A stretch of DNA of 64,000 nucleotides from Polaribacter butkevichii (GTDB lineage Bacteria > Bacteroidota > Bacteroidia > Flavobacteriales > Flavobacteriaceae): assembly GCF_038024105.1 (NCBI RefSeq), contig NZ_CP150661.1, positions 806,001 through 870,000 of the forward strand, given 5' to 3'. Each line of letters opens with the position of its first letter. Positions within the stretch are counted from its first letter, which is position 1. The translations under genes were made by a program, and so were the position numbers. This document shows, piece after piece, positions 9,736 to 19,033 of this stretch. The notes beneath the pieces were generated by a model. That model worked only from the letters and a program-made list of their open reading frames with translations. It was not told the origin of the DNA and searched no databases.

Positions 9736-10662
9736 TTATTTGTTAATCTTTAAAACTCTATGTAAAATTTTATTAGGAATCACTGTTAGGCATAAATAAA
9801 CATATACCATTTTATTAAATGGATTATAATATATAGCCTCTAAAGCTGCTTTTACCGATTTAGATCTTAAACCTAATCTTAAGTAAATAGAAGCTCTCAT
9901 TTTTTTCCAAGAAGAAATATAATTTTTCAAACAAATTATATTCTTGTTTTTTTTATATAAACTACTTAGCTCCTTACCTACAACATCTATATTTTCTGGA
10001 ATTCTATTAGGTTTATCATCATATGTATGGGCGCTATCTTGTACAAAAACAGCTAATGGATTTAAATTATAAGCAATCTTATTTTTAACTGCCAATTTTG
10101 CCCATGTTAATAAATCTTCACCAGATTTTATACCTAAAGGAAAACCATCAATATCTTGTAAAGCCCTTTTTTTTATCACAATTGCAGAAGACCACAGTGG
10201 TGGGTGTGAACAGCAGGCAACTTCAAAATAATTTATTAAAATTCCGGCATCTTCCTTAAACGGAATTTTATTTAATTTTAGAGGCGTTTTATTCCCTTTA
10301 TAATCTTGCATTTCATAAGCTGTTGCCAAAACATTGCAATAAGGAAATTGTGTTGCCAAAGCTTTAATTTCTTTTAAATAATTTATATTCCATATATCAT
10401 CTGCATCTAACAATGCAATCCATTCATGTTTAGCCTCTTCAATTCCTTTATTACGAGCAGCAGCAACACCTGCATTTTTTTGATCTATTAACCTCACCAA
10501 AGAATGGTTAAATTGAGTTACAATAGCATCAGAACCATCTGTAGAACCATCATTAACAACCACTATTTCTTCAGGAAGAATCGTTTGGTTTAAAACTGTT
10601 TGAATAGTAGTAATAATGCTATCTTTTTTATTATATAGAGGAATAACTACACTTATTTTCAT
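9736..10662 (-). CDS. GT2 glycosyltransferase
   Basis: Inverting GT-A glycosyltransferase of 308 residues. The first 110 residues form the classic GT2 core: SVVIPLYNKKDSI at the start, VVNDGSTDGS near 35-44, and the metal-binding DADD near 89-92 (LLDADDIW). The C-terminal third is basic and amphipathic, as in membrane-associated GT2 enzymes. It follows the polymerase-like gene by 7 nt and precedes a GT4 gene. It probably adds one residue of the repeat unit. Confidence 0.92.
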   Translation of the reverse strand: MKISVVIPLYNKKDSIITTIQTVLNQTILPEEIVVVNDGSTDGSDAIVTQFNHSLVRLIDQKNAGVAAARNKGIEEAKHEWIALLDADDIWNINYLKEIKALATQFPYCNVLATAYEMQDYKGNKTPLKLNKIPFKEDAGILINYFEVACCSHPPLWSSAIVIKKRALQDIDGFPLGIKSGEDLLTWAKLAVKNKIAYNLNPLAVFVQDSAHTYDDKPNRIPENIDVVGKELSSLYKKNKNIICLKNYISSWKKMRASIYLRLGLRSKSVKAALEAIYYNPFNKMVYVYLCLTVIPNKILHRVLKINK

Positions 10663-10669
10663 AGTAGAA

Positions 10670-11962
10670 TTACTTTCTTTTAGATTTCATTACCAATGCA
10701 AAACCCAAAAAGGCATAAGGATAACTTAAGGTAATTAATGAATAATTGATAACATTATCTGTAAACGCAGTTGCCATAATACCACACAAAGAAGTACCTG
10801 CAATAAAAGCAGCTTGTCTTGCTAATACATTATTTTTTTTATCATTATAAATTATAAAAGCATGCCAAACAAAACTTATAATTATAAGCGTATATAAAAA
10901 CAATCCTATTTGGCCTGTATCACAAATAATTTGTAGATAATCGTTATGAGCTATTTTTATAATTCCGAAAGGATGGTTGCCAGAATAAAAACGAGCCTGC
11001 ATTTGGCCTATACCAGCTCCCATAAGCTCATTTCCTTCATAAAAAGTATTTAAACTCCATTCCCACATAGCAAAACGTCCATTACTATCAATACTATCTG
11101 GCGATAAATTACTACTCATATTAATAACCTCTTCTGCACTATTAAAAGTGTGCCTAAACATTTTATTTCTTACCGTAGGCACAAATAAAATAGAAGCTAT
11201 AAAACTGGCAACTATTAATACAAACACAGGTAAAGCCTTTAATTTATACTTAAAAAAAGATACTGCTAAAAAAAAGACACCTATACCAATTAACCCTGTT
11301 CTTACACTCTCTACTATTGGAATACTAATAAAAAGTAGTATTGCAAATAGTATCTGTTTTTTTTTTGAAAACTTATACAACAATAAACCAGAAGCTATAA
11401 AAAAAGGATTTACATCTATCACCGCAGGTTGCCACCACAAAATAGGATTGTATATAGCATAGATTGGTAAAATTTTCATTAATACTATGCAGCTATTTAT
11501 TATAACACCAGCTATAAAACTAACTTTTAGCGCTTTTATAAAAAATATGTCTGTAATTTTTACAGAGGAAACCACTAATACTACTAAAAAAGGAAATAAA
11601 TATTTTGCTAATACACGAAAACCATATCCTTTTTCTGAGGTTAAAACCAATGAAAACAATAACCAACACAAATACAAGGCATAAATTTTTAGCATTGGCG
11701 ATGTAAACATTTGAATACCATACCTAAATAATATGCCTATCAACAACCCCATCCAAACTAATAATAGTAACGCAGAAAAAGCACCTGCCTGTACAATAGC
11801 TGTTGCCAATAATAATAAAATAAAACGTTGTTGAGCGTTTACCTTAAATTTTATTCTTTTATTCCAAGTAGTACTTACAGCATACGTTTTACCCATAAAG
11901 GCATATTCAAAACCATAAATAATTATAAGCAAAAATGCCAATAAACTTAATCCTATAGCCAT
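10670..11962 (-). CDS. O-antigen ligase/polymerase-like membrane protein (Wzy/WaaL)
   Basis: A 430-residue polytopic protein with about eleven hydrophobic helices and one large periplasmic loop near 265-345. The loop region carries the Wzy_C/WaaL-type phrase around GAGIGQMQARF and the conserved His in IKIAHNDYLQI. It is the only candidate polymerase in the locus. With the flippase and the Wza/Wzc pair it completes a Wzx/Wzy pathway, so the polymerase role (Wzy) is more likely than lipid A ligase. That choice rests on context. Confidence 0.85.
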   Translation of the reverse strand: MAIGLSLLAFLLIIIYGFEYAFMGKTYAVSTTWNKRIKFKVNAQQRFILLLLATAIVQAGAFSALLLLVWMGLLIGILFRYGIQMFTSPMLKIYALYLCWLLFSLVLTSEKGYGFRVLAKYLFPFLVVLVVSSVKITDIFFIKALKVSFIAGVIINSCIVLMKILPIYAIYNPILWWQPAVIDVNPFFIASGLLLYKFSKKKQILFAILLFISIPIVESVRTGLIGIGVFFLAVSFFKYKLKALPVFVLIVASFIASILFVPTVRNKMFRHTFNSAEEVINMSSNLSPDSIDSNGRFAMWEWSLNTFYEGNELMGAGIGQMQARFYSGNHPFGIIKIAHNDYLQIICDTGQIGLFLYTLIIISFVWHAFIIYNDKKNNVLARQAAFIAGTSLCGIMATAFTDNVINYSLITLSYPYAFLGFALVMKSKRK

Positions 11963-12048
11963 TTAAATTTGTAGATATAAAAACTGTTTTAAAGAAAGCA
12001 ATAACACCATATAATAAATTATAGAAATATTGTTAAGTAATAAAATAT

Positions 12049-13182
12049 TCATATAATATCTTTAAATAATTCTGTCCATTTTATCATGATTTTATCAATA
12101 TGGAATCGTTTTACATTTTTGGATGCATTTTGCCCCATCAACAATCTTTCTTTATTATTAACCATTAAATATTCTAAGTTTTTAGCAAAAAAATCTATGT
12201 TAAAATCGCTTACTAAATAACCATCTTTCTTATGAGAAATAATTTCTGAAGGACCACATTCACAATCAAAAGCAACACATGGTAAACCACATTCCATTGC
12301 CTCTGTTAATACCAACCCAAAACCTTCGTATCTTGATGAAAAAGCCAGTATAGAACTATTTAATAATGCTTCTTTTATTTTTTTTGATGGTGATTTTAAT
12401 AAAATTACTTTTTGTAAATGATAACGATTTATTAGGTCTAATAAATAGTCTTTATCTTGTCCTTCTCCATAAATTGTTAATTTCCAATCTGGATTGTTTT
12501 TTGTAATTAAACGAAATGCATTAATCAATAAATCAAAACCTTTTTGAGCTATAAATCTACCAATGGCTATAATTTCTTTTTGCTGCCCATCAGACTTTTT
12601 ATCAGAAGAAAAAGACAAAGGATTAGAAATTACCAAACTATTGGATGGTTTTTGCCAAAGTGACTGATCTTTTTCTGTTAACAACACAAACTTATCAAAT
12701 TTTAAAACGACTCTTTGTTGTTTATACTGAAGATAACGAGCATATAATTTTCTAAATTTTCTAAAGGATAAATTTGGAATATTATCCATTAAATGGGTTA
12801 AATAATTTTTAGAAAAATGAAATTCTAGTATCTTTTTACTTCCATCCTTAATGGTATGTAAAAACTCATACTCATCACCAAACAGACTTATGGTAATGTC
12901 TGGTTTTAATTGTAATAACTTTTTTGTCAATTCTTTTTTAAACCTATTCTTATCTGTTTTAAATAATAAATTTAAAATTTTGTTATTAGTTGGTGTTAAG
13001 TTTAAACTATCAACAGTTACATTTTTATTTAACTCAAAAAAACACCCATCTTTATTAGCTCTTCTAGATATTATGGTTACATCAAACTCTTTTTTAGATG
13101 CAAGCCAATTTGCTTTAGAAGTAAGAACACGCTCCATACCTCCAGAATTTTCTAATGAATCAATTATATATACAATTTTCAT
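12049..13182 (-). CDS. GT4 glycosyltransferase
   Basis: GT-B glycosyltransferase of about 377 residues. I prefer the ATG at 13182 (MKIVYIIDSLENSGGMERV), which lies 4 nt after the preceding gene's stop; an alternative ATG at 13200 overlaps that gene. The N-terminus has the donor-loop phrase SGGMERVL typical of GT4 enzymes. The C-terminal domain shows IIAIGRFIAQKGFD, LTIYGEGQDK and SSRYEGFGLVLTEAMECGLP with the E-x7-E pair. It lies in the middle of the polysaccharide operon; the donor is unknown. Confidence 0.9.
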   Translation of the reverse strand: MKIVYIIDSLENSGGMERVLTSKANWLASKKEFDVTIISRRANKDGCFFELNKNVTVDSLNLTPTNNKILNLLFKTDKNRFKKELTKKLLQLKPDITISLFGDEYEFLHTIKDGSKKILEFHFSKNYLTHLMDNIPNLSFRKFRKLYARYLQYKQQRVVLKFDKFVLLTEKDQSLWQKPSNSLVISNPLSFSSDKKSDGQQKEIIAIGRFIAQKGFDLLINAFRLITKNNPDWKLTIYGEGQDKDYLLDLINRYHLQKVILLKSPSKKIKEALLNSSILAFSSRYEGFGLVLTEAMECGLPCVAFDCECGPSEIISHKKDGYLVSDFNIDFFAKNLEYLMVNNKERLLMGQNASKNVKRFHIDKIMIKWTELFKDII

Positions 13183-13186
13183 CACA

Positions 13187-14326
13187 CTAATTAATATCAA
13201 GGTATTTATTGTAAATAGAAATATATTTTAATGCGGTATCTGTCCAATTAAATTTTGATGCTTGTAAAAAACCTTGTTCTTTAATTTTATCTAAATCAAA
13301 ATTCTTATTTTCAAATTGTTCTAGTTTTTCAAAAATGTCCTCTGTTTCTGAATACTTTAAATACAAAGCAGCATTACCTCCTACTTCTTTTAAAGAGCTA
13401 TTATTGCAGGTAACTACAGCACAACCACACGCCATAGCTTCTAAAACAGGTAAACCAAACCCTTCATAAGAAGAAGGAAACACCAAAGCTGTTGCACCGT
13501 TATAAACTAAACACAACTCGGTATCTGTAATATTAGAAATAAAATGAATTCTTTCTTTACATTTAGATTTGTCTATCATTTCTAAGACAAAATCAGGTGG
13601 ATTACCCCAAAGTAATACTAAATCATTTATAGGTAATTGCTTAGACAATTGTATATATGCTTCTACTAATTTATGGGTATTTTTACGTTCTGCATTACAA
13701 GAAACACTTAAAAAGTAAGGCGATTCTGTTTTAACTACAGCCTTAATTCTTTTTTGTAATAATTCATTATTTGGTAATTTGTAAAATACATTGTGCTTTA
13801 CTCCCCAATAAACAACATCAATTTTAGATGGTGCTATCTGCATTGTTTCAATAATATCTTTTTTAGAAGCTTTAGAACAGGTTATAATACCTTTGCATTG
13901 CTGCATTAATGGAGGCACGTCTTGAACCATTTGGTTATGATTATATGCTTTTTCTTGTATTCTCATAAATAAGGCATCATGTAAAGTAATAATAGCCTTT
14001 TCTGGTTTATAAATATGAGCAAAATTATGCGGTATATGCATTAAATCATATTTAGAAAAACTTTCTTTTATAGGCAATTTTGCCATTATTTTATTTATAG
14101 ATTCTCTATGTGGCAAGTACAAATGCTTCGTTTTATAGAAATCTACAAAATGTTTTGCTCCTACCCCCTTCATGTTTTGAGAATATAAAATAATTTGAAA
14201 AGGCAATTGTTCTATCATTTTAGAAAACGAATCTATTAACTCTAAGGTAGTTCTACCAACTCCTGTTGTTTTACCTGTTAATAAATAAGGTACTACAGAA
14301 TTAATATCTATTAAAATCTTTTTCAT
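13187..14326 (-). CDS. GT4 glycosyltransferase (mannosyltransferase-like)
   Basis: A 379-residue GT-B enzyme. The N-terminus contains TGVGRTTLELI, and the mid-region has IITLHDALF and GIITCSKASKKDI, the latter found in WbaZ/MtfB-type mannosyltransferases. The C-terminal domain has YFLSVSCNAERKN and PSSYEGFGLPVLEAMACGCAVV with the expected E-x7-E pair. It follows the acyltransferase gene by 6 nt. Mannose specificity is only suggested by the resemblance. Confidence 0.88.
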   Translation of the reverse strand: MKKILIDINSVVPYLLTGKTTGVGRTTLELIDSFSKMIEQLPFQIILYSQNMKGVGAKHFVDFYKTKHLYLPHRESINKIMAKLPIKESFSKYDLMHIPHNFAHIYKPEKAIITLHDALFMRIQEKAYNHNQMVQDVPPLMQQCKGIITCSKASKKDIIETMQIAPSKIDVVYWGVKHNVFYKLPNNELLQKRIKAVVKTESPYFLSVSCNAERKNTHKLVEAYIQLSKQLPINDLVLLWGNPPDFVLEMIDKSKCKERIHFISNITDTELCLVYNGATALVFPSSYEGFGLPVLEAMACGCAVVTCNNSSLKEVGGNAALYLKYSETEDIFEKLEQFENKNFDLDKIKEQGFLQASKFNWTDTALKYISIYNKYLDIN

Positions 14327-14332
14327 AATCGT

Positions 14333-15325
14333 TTATAAGCCATAAACAAATGGTACAACTTTTTTTAAAATTGTGTTTAATATAATTGCTAAGGTTAACG
14401 TAATAAAAGCACCCATTAAATTGTTTAAAAAGATATCTTTTGATATTATTAAATTTACTAATGGACGAGAAAACTCAAATAACGCTAAATGAATAGCAAA
14501 AATGCCTAGAGAATTTTTTCCTATATAAGCCCAAAATTTAGATAAAAAGACTGTTTTATTTATTAAGTTAGATAAAATCCATAATGCGTAAATACCCATA
14601 ATAGCAGAAGTTATATAAATAAAAAAGGGCGTCTTAAATGTATTAGAATTGATATCTATTCCTTTAAAAAAACTATTAATAAAATATAATAGACTACTAA
14701 TTAAAAAAAAAGAACAAACTTTTAAATAATTATTTTTTGGCAACCATTTCGTTTTTAAAACATTAAAAAAATCATGTCCGATTGCATAAAATATTAACAT
14801 AGAAAATGATGAAAAAATATGAAAATAGTTATAATAAAACGGTAAATTCATTTGACTAATAAAATAACTAAGCCAACTAAGTATAAATACAACAAACATT
14901 CTTAACCAAATTGTATTTATTTTTTTTAGTACCAAAAAGTAAATAATTAAAATCTCAAAGAGCGATATAAAAAACCATAACGGAATAGAAATAGCGTCTT
15001 TATACGGTATTATTTTATAAATTATATTAAACTCAAAATTATCTACTCCCGTAAAACAAAAAGCCCAAGCCAAATAAAAAAAGTAATGAAATAAAGAGAA
15101 AAATACAAATGGTAATAACAACCTTTTACCTTTTGATTTAAGTAAAGTTACAATTCCATTATCTTGTTTATGAAATATGCCTGCTAACATAAAAAACAAA
15201 GGCATGTGAAAACTATAAATTAATTTACCAACACCTAACTTTTCATTCGCTAAATTATGACCTAAAATAACTAAAAAAACACCTAATCCTTTAGCTATAT
15301 CAATATTAATATCTCTCTTAGCCAA
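14333..15325 (-). CDS. Acyltransferase family 3 (OafA/WecH-like) membrane protein
   Basis: A 330-residue integral membrane acyltransferase with about ten predicted helices. The N-terminal catalytic signature is intact: RDINIDIAKGLGVFLVILGH near residues 3-22 and IYSFHMPLFFMLAG near 36-49, including the conserved His and Arg of the family. Members transfer acetyl groups from acetyl-CoA to sugars. With the MBOAT pair it gives the locus two independent O-acylation systems. It follows the 440-residue GT4 gene by 4 nt. Confidence 0.9.
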   Translation of the reverse strand: MAKRDINIDIAKGLGVFLVILGHNLANEKLGVGKLIYSFHMPLFFMLAGIFHKQDNGIVTLLKSKGKRLLLPFVFFSLFHYFFYLAWAFCFTGVDNFEFNIIYKIIPYKDAISIPLWFFISLFEILIIYFLVLKKINTIWLRMFVVFILSWLSYFISQMNLPFYYNYFHIFSSFSMLIFYAIGHDFFNVLKTKWLPKNNYLKVCSFFLISSLLYFINSFFKGIDINSNTFKTPFFIYITSAIMGIYALWILSNLINKTVFLSKFWAYIGKNSLGIFAIHLALFEFSRPLVNLIISKDIFLNNLMGAFITLTLAIILNTILKKVVPFVYGL

Positions 15326-15329
15326 TGCT

Positions 15330-16652
15330 TTACCTCTTTACCAAAGGTTTATAAATTTTAACCAAATCTTTTACGTGATTGTTTATTGAATTTACATTTA
15401 CACCTGTATTTTTTTTTAATTTTATTAATAAATCCGGACATTCTAATATTTCTTTCATTTTCTCCTTTAGAGCATTAACATCATTTGGGGGTATTAATAA
15501 ACCATTTTCTTTATGTTTAATTTGCATTTCTGCCCCTCCACATTTTGTTGCTATAACAGGTTTTCCCATTGATAAAGATTCTGCTATAGTAAGACCAAAT
15601 ACCTCTAAAAAAAATGCAGGATGAATCATAATATCAAACATTTTTATTTTTTCATTAACCTTTTCTGGAGGTACTTTGCCGTACCAAAAAATATTAACGT
15701 GATTTTTATATTTTTTTTTCAAAAATCTATAATACTTTTCTTCTTTACTATTTCCTGTTCCTCCAATAATATGAATCTCTGCTGGTACTTTTAAATCACT
15801 AAAAGCCTCTAACATAATATGCACTCCCTTTTCTTTACAAATTCTCCCTACATAAAAGAATTTTACACGTTTATTTTTTTTAGAAGCTTCTATATTCTCT
15901 TCTAAAATAGCGCTGTTGTCGTTTATATTAATTGGTATTCCATGTGGAATAACTTTTATTTTATTTTTAGAAGCTCCATTGCGTAACATAGCATCTTTAA
16001 TTGCAATTGATGGAGCTATTAATAAACTTGCATTAATATATATATTTTTCCATTCCCTTTTTTTATTCTCAATAGAAAGCGTAGTTGTACCAATAGGCGT
16101 AATAAAATAAATAAAAGGTATTTTTTTTAACCACTTACCAATAGCTAACCTTAGTTTAAAAGGAATTATTTTTTGTATAGAAAAAGTAAAGGTTCCTCCT
16201 TTTACATTTCTTAAAACACAAGGTAAACAGTTGCTATCTGATGCCTTAACATTACATATTTTATCTTTAGAATTTAATAATGCTCCTGCAGGACAAATTA
16301 AACCACCATGATGTGCTGTAACAATACAAGGAATTCTTAATGCTTTACATGCCAAAGAAAAAGGTTCTTTAAAACCATGGATATGTACAATAGATGGATT
16401 AATTTTTGTTATAAGTTTTTTTAACCCCATTAAACCATCTTCCAACATTTTGTCTGTAAAAGTATATACTGGTTGCTCTTGATAGTAACTTACTACTTTT
16501 GCATCAGTACCAGGTGTTGCAATAGATACATCTAAATTTTGTGCAATCATTTCATTAACAATATTCTTTACATAAACTTGACCACCACCATAATTAGAGT
16601 GAAAATAGGATGCCGTAACTATTAATATTTTTAAGGATGCTTTATCTTTCAT
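15330..16652 (-). CDS. GT4 glycosyltransferase with an inserted Cys cluster
   Basis: A 440-residue GT-B enzyme. The N-terminus has the GGGQVYVKNI donor loop. Between about 118 and 150 sits a Cys-rich insertion: one Cys in GGLICPAG, one in KICNV, then CLPC. The C-terminal domain has VKFFYVGRICKEKGVH, EIHIIGGTG and FGLTIAESLSMGKPVIATKCGG, with the acidic pair and a further Cys. It overlaps the acetyltransferase gene by 11 nt. A Cys insertion after the His-rich loop occurs in a subgroup of GT4 enzymes; a structural metal site is an inference. Confidence 0.88.
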   Translation of the reverse strand: MKDKASLKILIVTASYFHSNYGGGQVYVKNIVNEMIAQNLDVSIATPGTDAKVVSYYQEQPVYTFTDKMLEDGLMGLKKLITKINPSIVHIHGFKEPFSLACKALRIPCIVTAHHGGLICPAGALLNSKDKICNVKASDSNCLPCVLRNVKGGTFTFSIQKIIPFKLRLAIGKWLKKIPFIYFITPIGTTTLSIENKKREWKNIYINASLLIAPSIAIKDAMLRNGASKNKIKVIPHGIPININDNSAILEENIEASKKNKRVKFFYVGRICKEKGVHIMLEAFSDLKVPAEIHIIGGTGNSKEEKYYRFLKKKYKNHVNIFWYGKVPPEKVNEKIKMFDIMIHPAFFLEVFGLTIAESLSMGKPVIATKCGGAEMQIKHKENGLLIPPNDVNALKEKMKEILECPDLLIKLKKNTGVNVNSINNHVKDLVKIYKPLVKR

Positions 16653-17208
16653 CTGCCTTTTGATTCTTTATTATTTTAGCAGGAACACCAACAATAGTTA
16701 TATTCGATTGCGAAAAAGATTTTGTTACAACTGTATTTGCACCAATTGCAACATCATTACCTATTATTATATTACCAAATAATTTTACACCCGGACCAAT
16801 ATATACATTATCTCCAAGGGTAGGAACGCCACCATTATTAACACCAATATTAACCCCAGTTTGTATTACACAATTAGCTCCTATTTTTACAAAAGGATGA
16901 ATTACTATTGTTCCGTAATGTGGTATTCTTACACCTGGTCCAAAAACATTTGGTGGTATAGAAAAACCTAATTTATAGCTAAGTTTTTTGTATTTAACTA
17001 AATAATACTTTCTTTTTATTCTAGATAATATATCCTTTTTATTTGCATTTAAATAATACTCATAATGTCTTAAATACTTAATAAATAACCATAACAAATT
17101 AGGAGTAAATATTGTTAAAAACCTTTCGTAACCACTTAAAGTAACAATATCATTAGCTTTAGCATCTTGGTTAAGAAAGTATTTAAGATTAGCCTTATTT
17201 TTAAGCAT
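16642..17208 (-). CDS. Serine O-acetyltransferase-like hexapeptide acetyltransferase
   Basis: A 188-residue left-handed beta-helix acyltransferase. The hexapeptide repeats run from about residue 90 to 175 (for example IGANCVIQTGVNIG and IGPGVKLFGNIIIGNDVAIGANTVV) and end in the typical VGVPAKIIK. It resembles CysE/SAT proteins, but its N-terminal helical domain is shortened. Together with the neighbourhood this suggests an acetyltransferase acting on a sugar or nucleotide sugar rather than housekeeping cysteine synthesis. It overlaps the flippase gene by 8 nt. Confidence 0.87.
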   Translation of the reverse strand: MLKNKANLKYFLNQDAKANDIVTLSGYERFLTIFTPNLLWLFIKYLRHYEYYLNANKKDILSRIKRKYYLVKYKKLSYKLGFSIPPNVFGPGVRIPHYGTIVIHPFVKIGANCVIQTGVNIGVNNGGVPTLGDNVYIGPGVKLFGNIIIGNDVAIGANTVVTKSFSQSNITIVGVPAKIIKNQKADER

Positions 17209-18658
17209 TCTTCTTTTTAATATTTAATAATTCTTTTATTTCATTAATTATTAGAATAAAATCATTCTTCATAAATAAAAAATAAAAAGCTAAAAACACA
17301 CCTAAAAAAGTAGTTGTAAATATTATAAGATCTAACAGCAAAATTTGCAAGTAAAAACAACTCTTAAGCGTAAGAACAATTGCTAACGAAATTAAATAAA
17401 TGGCTATGTTTTTAATAGAAATAAAATAGAGTTGGTTTTTAAAATTTATTTTATTTGAAATTATAATTAAACCTGTAATAAAAACAAGAATCTGAGCACA
17501 AACAAAACCTATTAAATAACTATTTAAGTTTGCATAAAATAAGAAACCAAAATTTGCAAAAAACAACACTTTATTAAATATGTTAATCTTTAGATACAAA
17601 CCAGATAATCCTTTGCTTAATAAAATATTATAAAACAAATTAAAAATCTGTGGAGCAAAAGCTCCAAATATAATTATTTGAAATAGTACAACAGAAGGTT
17701 CCCATTTTGCTGAAAACAACAGTACAATAATTTCATGTGCTCCCACCAATAGTAAACCACAGGCTAAAAAAGATATAAATGATATAAGTTTAAAAAGTTT
17801 TAAAACAGTAGTTTTATAAAAAATTGGTTCATTTTTAATTGAACTTAAACTAGGTAACAATATATTAGACAAAGTAGTTGCTGTATATCTAAATGAAAAA
17901 TTTTCTAAAGACTTTGACCTATAATAATAACCTAAAGTTACAGGATTTAAAATTTTTCCTATTATCAAAGAATCTAAATTGATAAAAATTGTATCTAGAA
18001 TTCCTGTTAAAAAAATTTTTGAACTAAAACCCCATAATTCTTTTACTGCTGTAATACTAAAAACTAATTTAAATCTAAATTTACTTAAAAAATAAATTAA
18101 AGTATTATTAAGTATTTCAGAAATTAATATTTGTGTAACTAAACTCCATATACCAAAACCATTATAAGCCATAAATACTGCAATAAAACCACTAATAAAA
18201 GCAGATATAAGACTTGTAATAGACATTAATTTAAAATTCATTGCTCTTCTTAAATAAGCTCTTGTTACATTACCAAAAGAATTTATTACAAAACTTAAAG
18301 ACATAACTTTAATTAAGTCTGTTAATACCTCTTTCTCATAAAAGTTTGCAACAAAAGGAGCCGCCAAAAAAACGAGTCCTCCTAAAAAAAAACCCATAAT
18401 TACATTCATAAAAAAAACTGAAGCATAATGTTCTTCAGTTACCTTACTTCGTTGTACCAACGCTGTGCTAAATCCAAAATCTAAAAACACATTTGCTAGA
18501 TTTATAAAAACTGTAATTATAGCTAACAATCCAAAATCTTCTGGCAATAAAATTCTTGCCAAAATAATTGAAACAAAAAAGCCAACACCTTGTAATCCTA
18601 ACTTACCAACAAAATCCCAAATAAGACCTGTTAAACTTTTTTTCTTTAAACTCGTCAT
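17201..18658 (-). CDS. Wzx-type flippase (MOP superfamily)
   Basis: A 485-residue membrane protein with about 12-14 helices, expected to move the lipid-linked repeat unit across the inner membrane. The N-terminus (SLTGLIWDFVGKLGLQG, then ILARILLPEDFGLLAI) is the hallmark of the polysaccharide-synthesis branch of the MOP family, close to WzxC/TuaB-like proteins. LVQRSKVTEEHYASVFF also fits that branch. It is the first large gene after upxY and the 30-residue peptide, with a 232-nt gap upstream. Confidence 0.93.
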   Translation of the reverse strand: MTSLKKKSLTGLIWDFVGKLGLQGVGFFVSIILARILLPEDFGLLAIITVFINLANVFLDFGFSTALVQRSKVTEEHYASVFFMNVIMGFFLGGLVFLAAPFVANFYEKEVLTDLIKVMSLSFVINSFGNVTRAYLRRAMNFKLMSITSLISAFISGFIAVFMAYNGFGIWSLVTQILISEILNNTLIYFLSKFRFKLVFSITAVKELWGFSSKIFLTGILDTIFINLDSLIIGKILNPVTLGYYYRSKSLENFSFRYTATTLSNILLPSLSSIKNEPIFYKTTVLKLFKLISFISFLACGLLLVGAHEIIVLLFSAKWEPSVVLFQIIIFGAFAPQIFNLFYNILLSKGLSGLYLKINIFNKVLFFANFGFLFYANLNSYLIGFVCAQILVFITGLIIISNKINFKNQLYFISIKNIAIYLISLAIVLTLKSCFYLQILLLDLIIFTTTFLGVFLAFYFLFMKNDFILIINEIKELLNIKKKNA

Positions 18659-18890
18659 TCTTTTTTTTAGTACTTTTTACTATAAAGTTTAAATACATTT
18701 ATGTAGAAGTACTTTTATCTTTTCTTTTAAAAAGACTTAATAATATCAATTAGACCAATAAAAAAATAAACTTATTTTTATCTTTAATATAAGAAAAAAA
18801 TAGATAAATTCTGTCCTCTTTACTAATTTCTGTAATTAGTAAATTCAGTAAAAATCTAGACATAACTTTTTTTACTTAAAACAATTCTCT
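18659..18890. other. AT-rich gap before the flippase gene
   Basis: A 232-nt gap between the small membrane peptide and the flippase start. It is strongly AT-rich. I found no gene, no TAnnTTTG promoter on the minus strand and no clear intrinsic terminator, so transcription from the upxY promoter probably runs through it. UpxY-type antitermination could act here. Confidence 0.4.
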
Positions 18891-18983
18891 TTAAGTAAAC
18901 ATTACAAATTGTACTACAGCAATTAGAGCAACCCCAATAGTAAAAACTAATACAACTCTTAACGTTTTTTTAAATAAATTCAT
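18891..18983 (-). CDS. Putative 30-residue single-pass membrane peptide
   Basis: A short ORF begins at the ATG at 18983 (MNLFKKTLRVVLVFTIGVAL and on to a FVMFT end). The basic, amphipathic first eight residues are followed by about 18 hydrophobic residues, so it reads as a single membrane helix with N-in topology. It lies 50 nt downstream of the upxY stop in the same orientation. A longer frame upstream (to 19079) overlaps upxY and looks non-coding. No family was recognised; the call rests on composition and position only. Confidence 0.4.
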   Translation of the reverse strand: MNLFKKTLRVVLVFTIGVALIAVVQFVMFT

Positions 18984-19033
18984 AACAATATGTTTTATTA
19001 AATAAAAAATATTTTCTTTATAACAAACATAAA

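Noticed and set aside
12851..13231. 126-codon plus-strand frame opposite two glycosyltransferase genes
   Set aside because: Antisense shadow of clearly conserved GT4 coding sequence.
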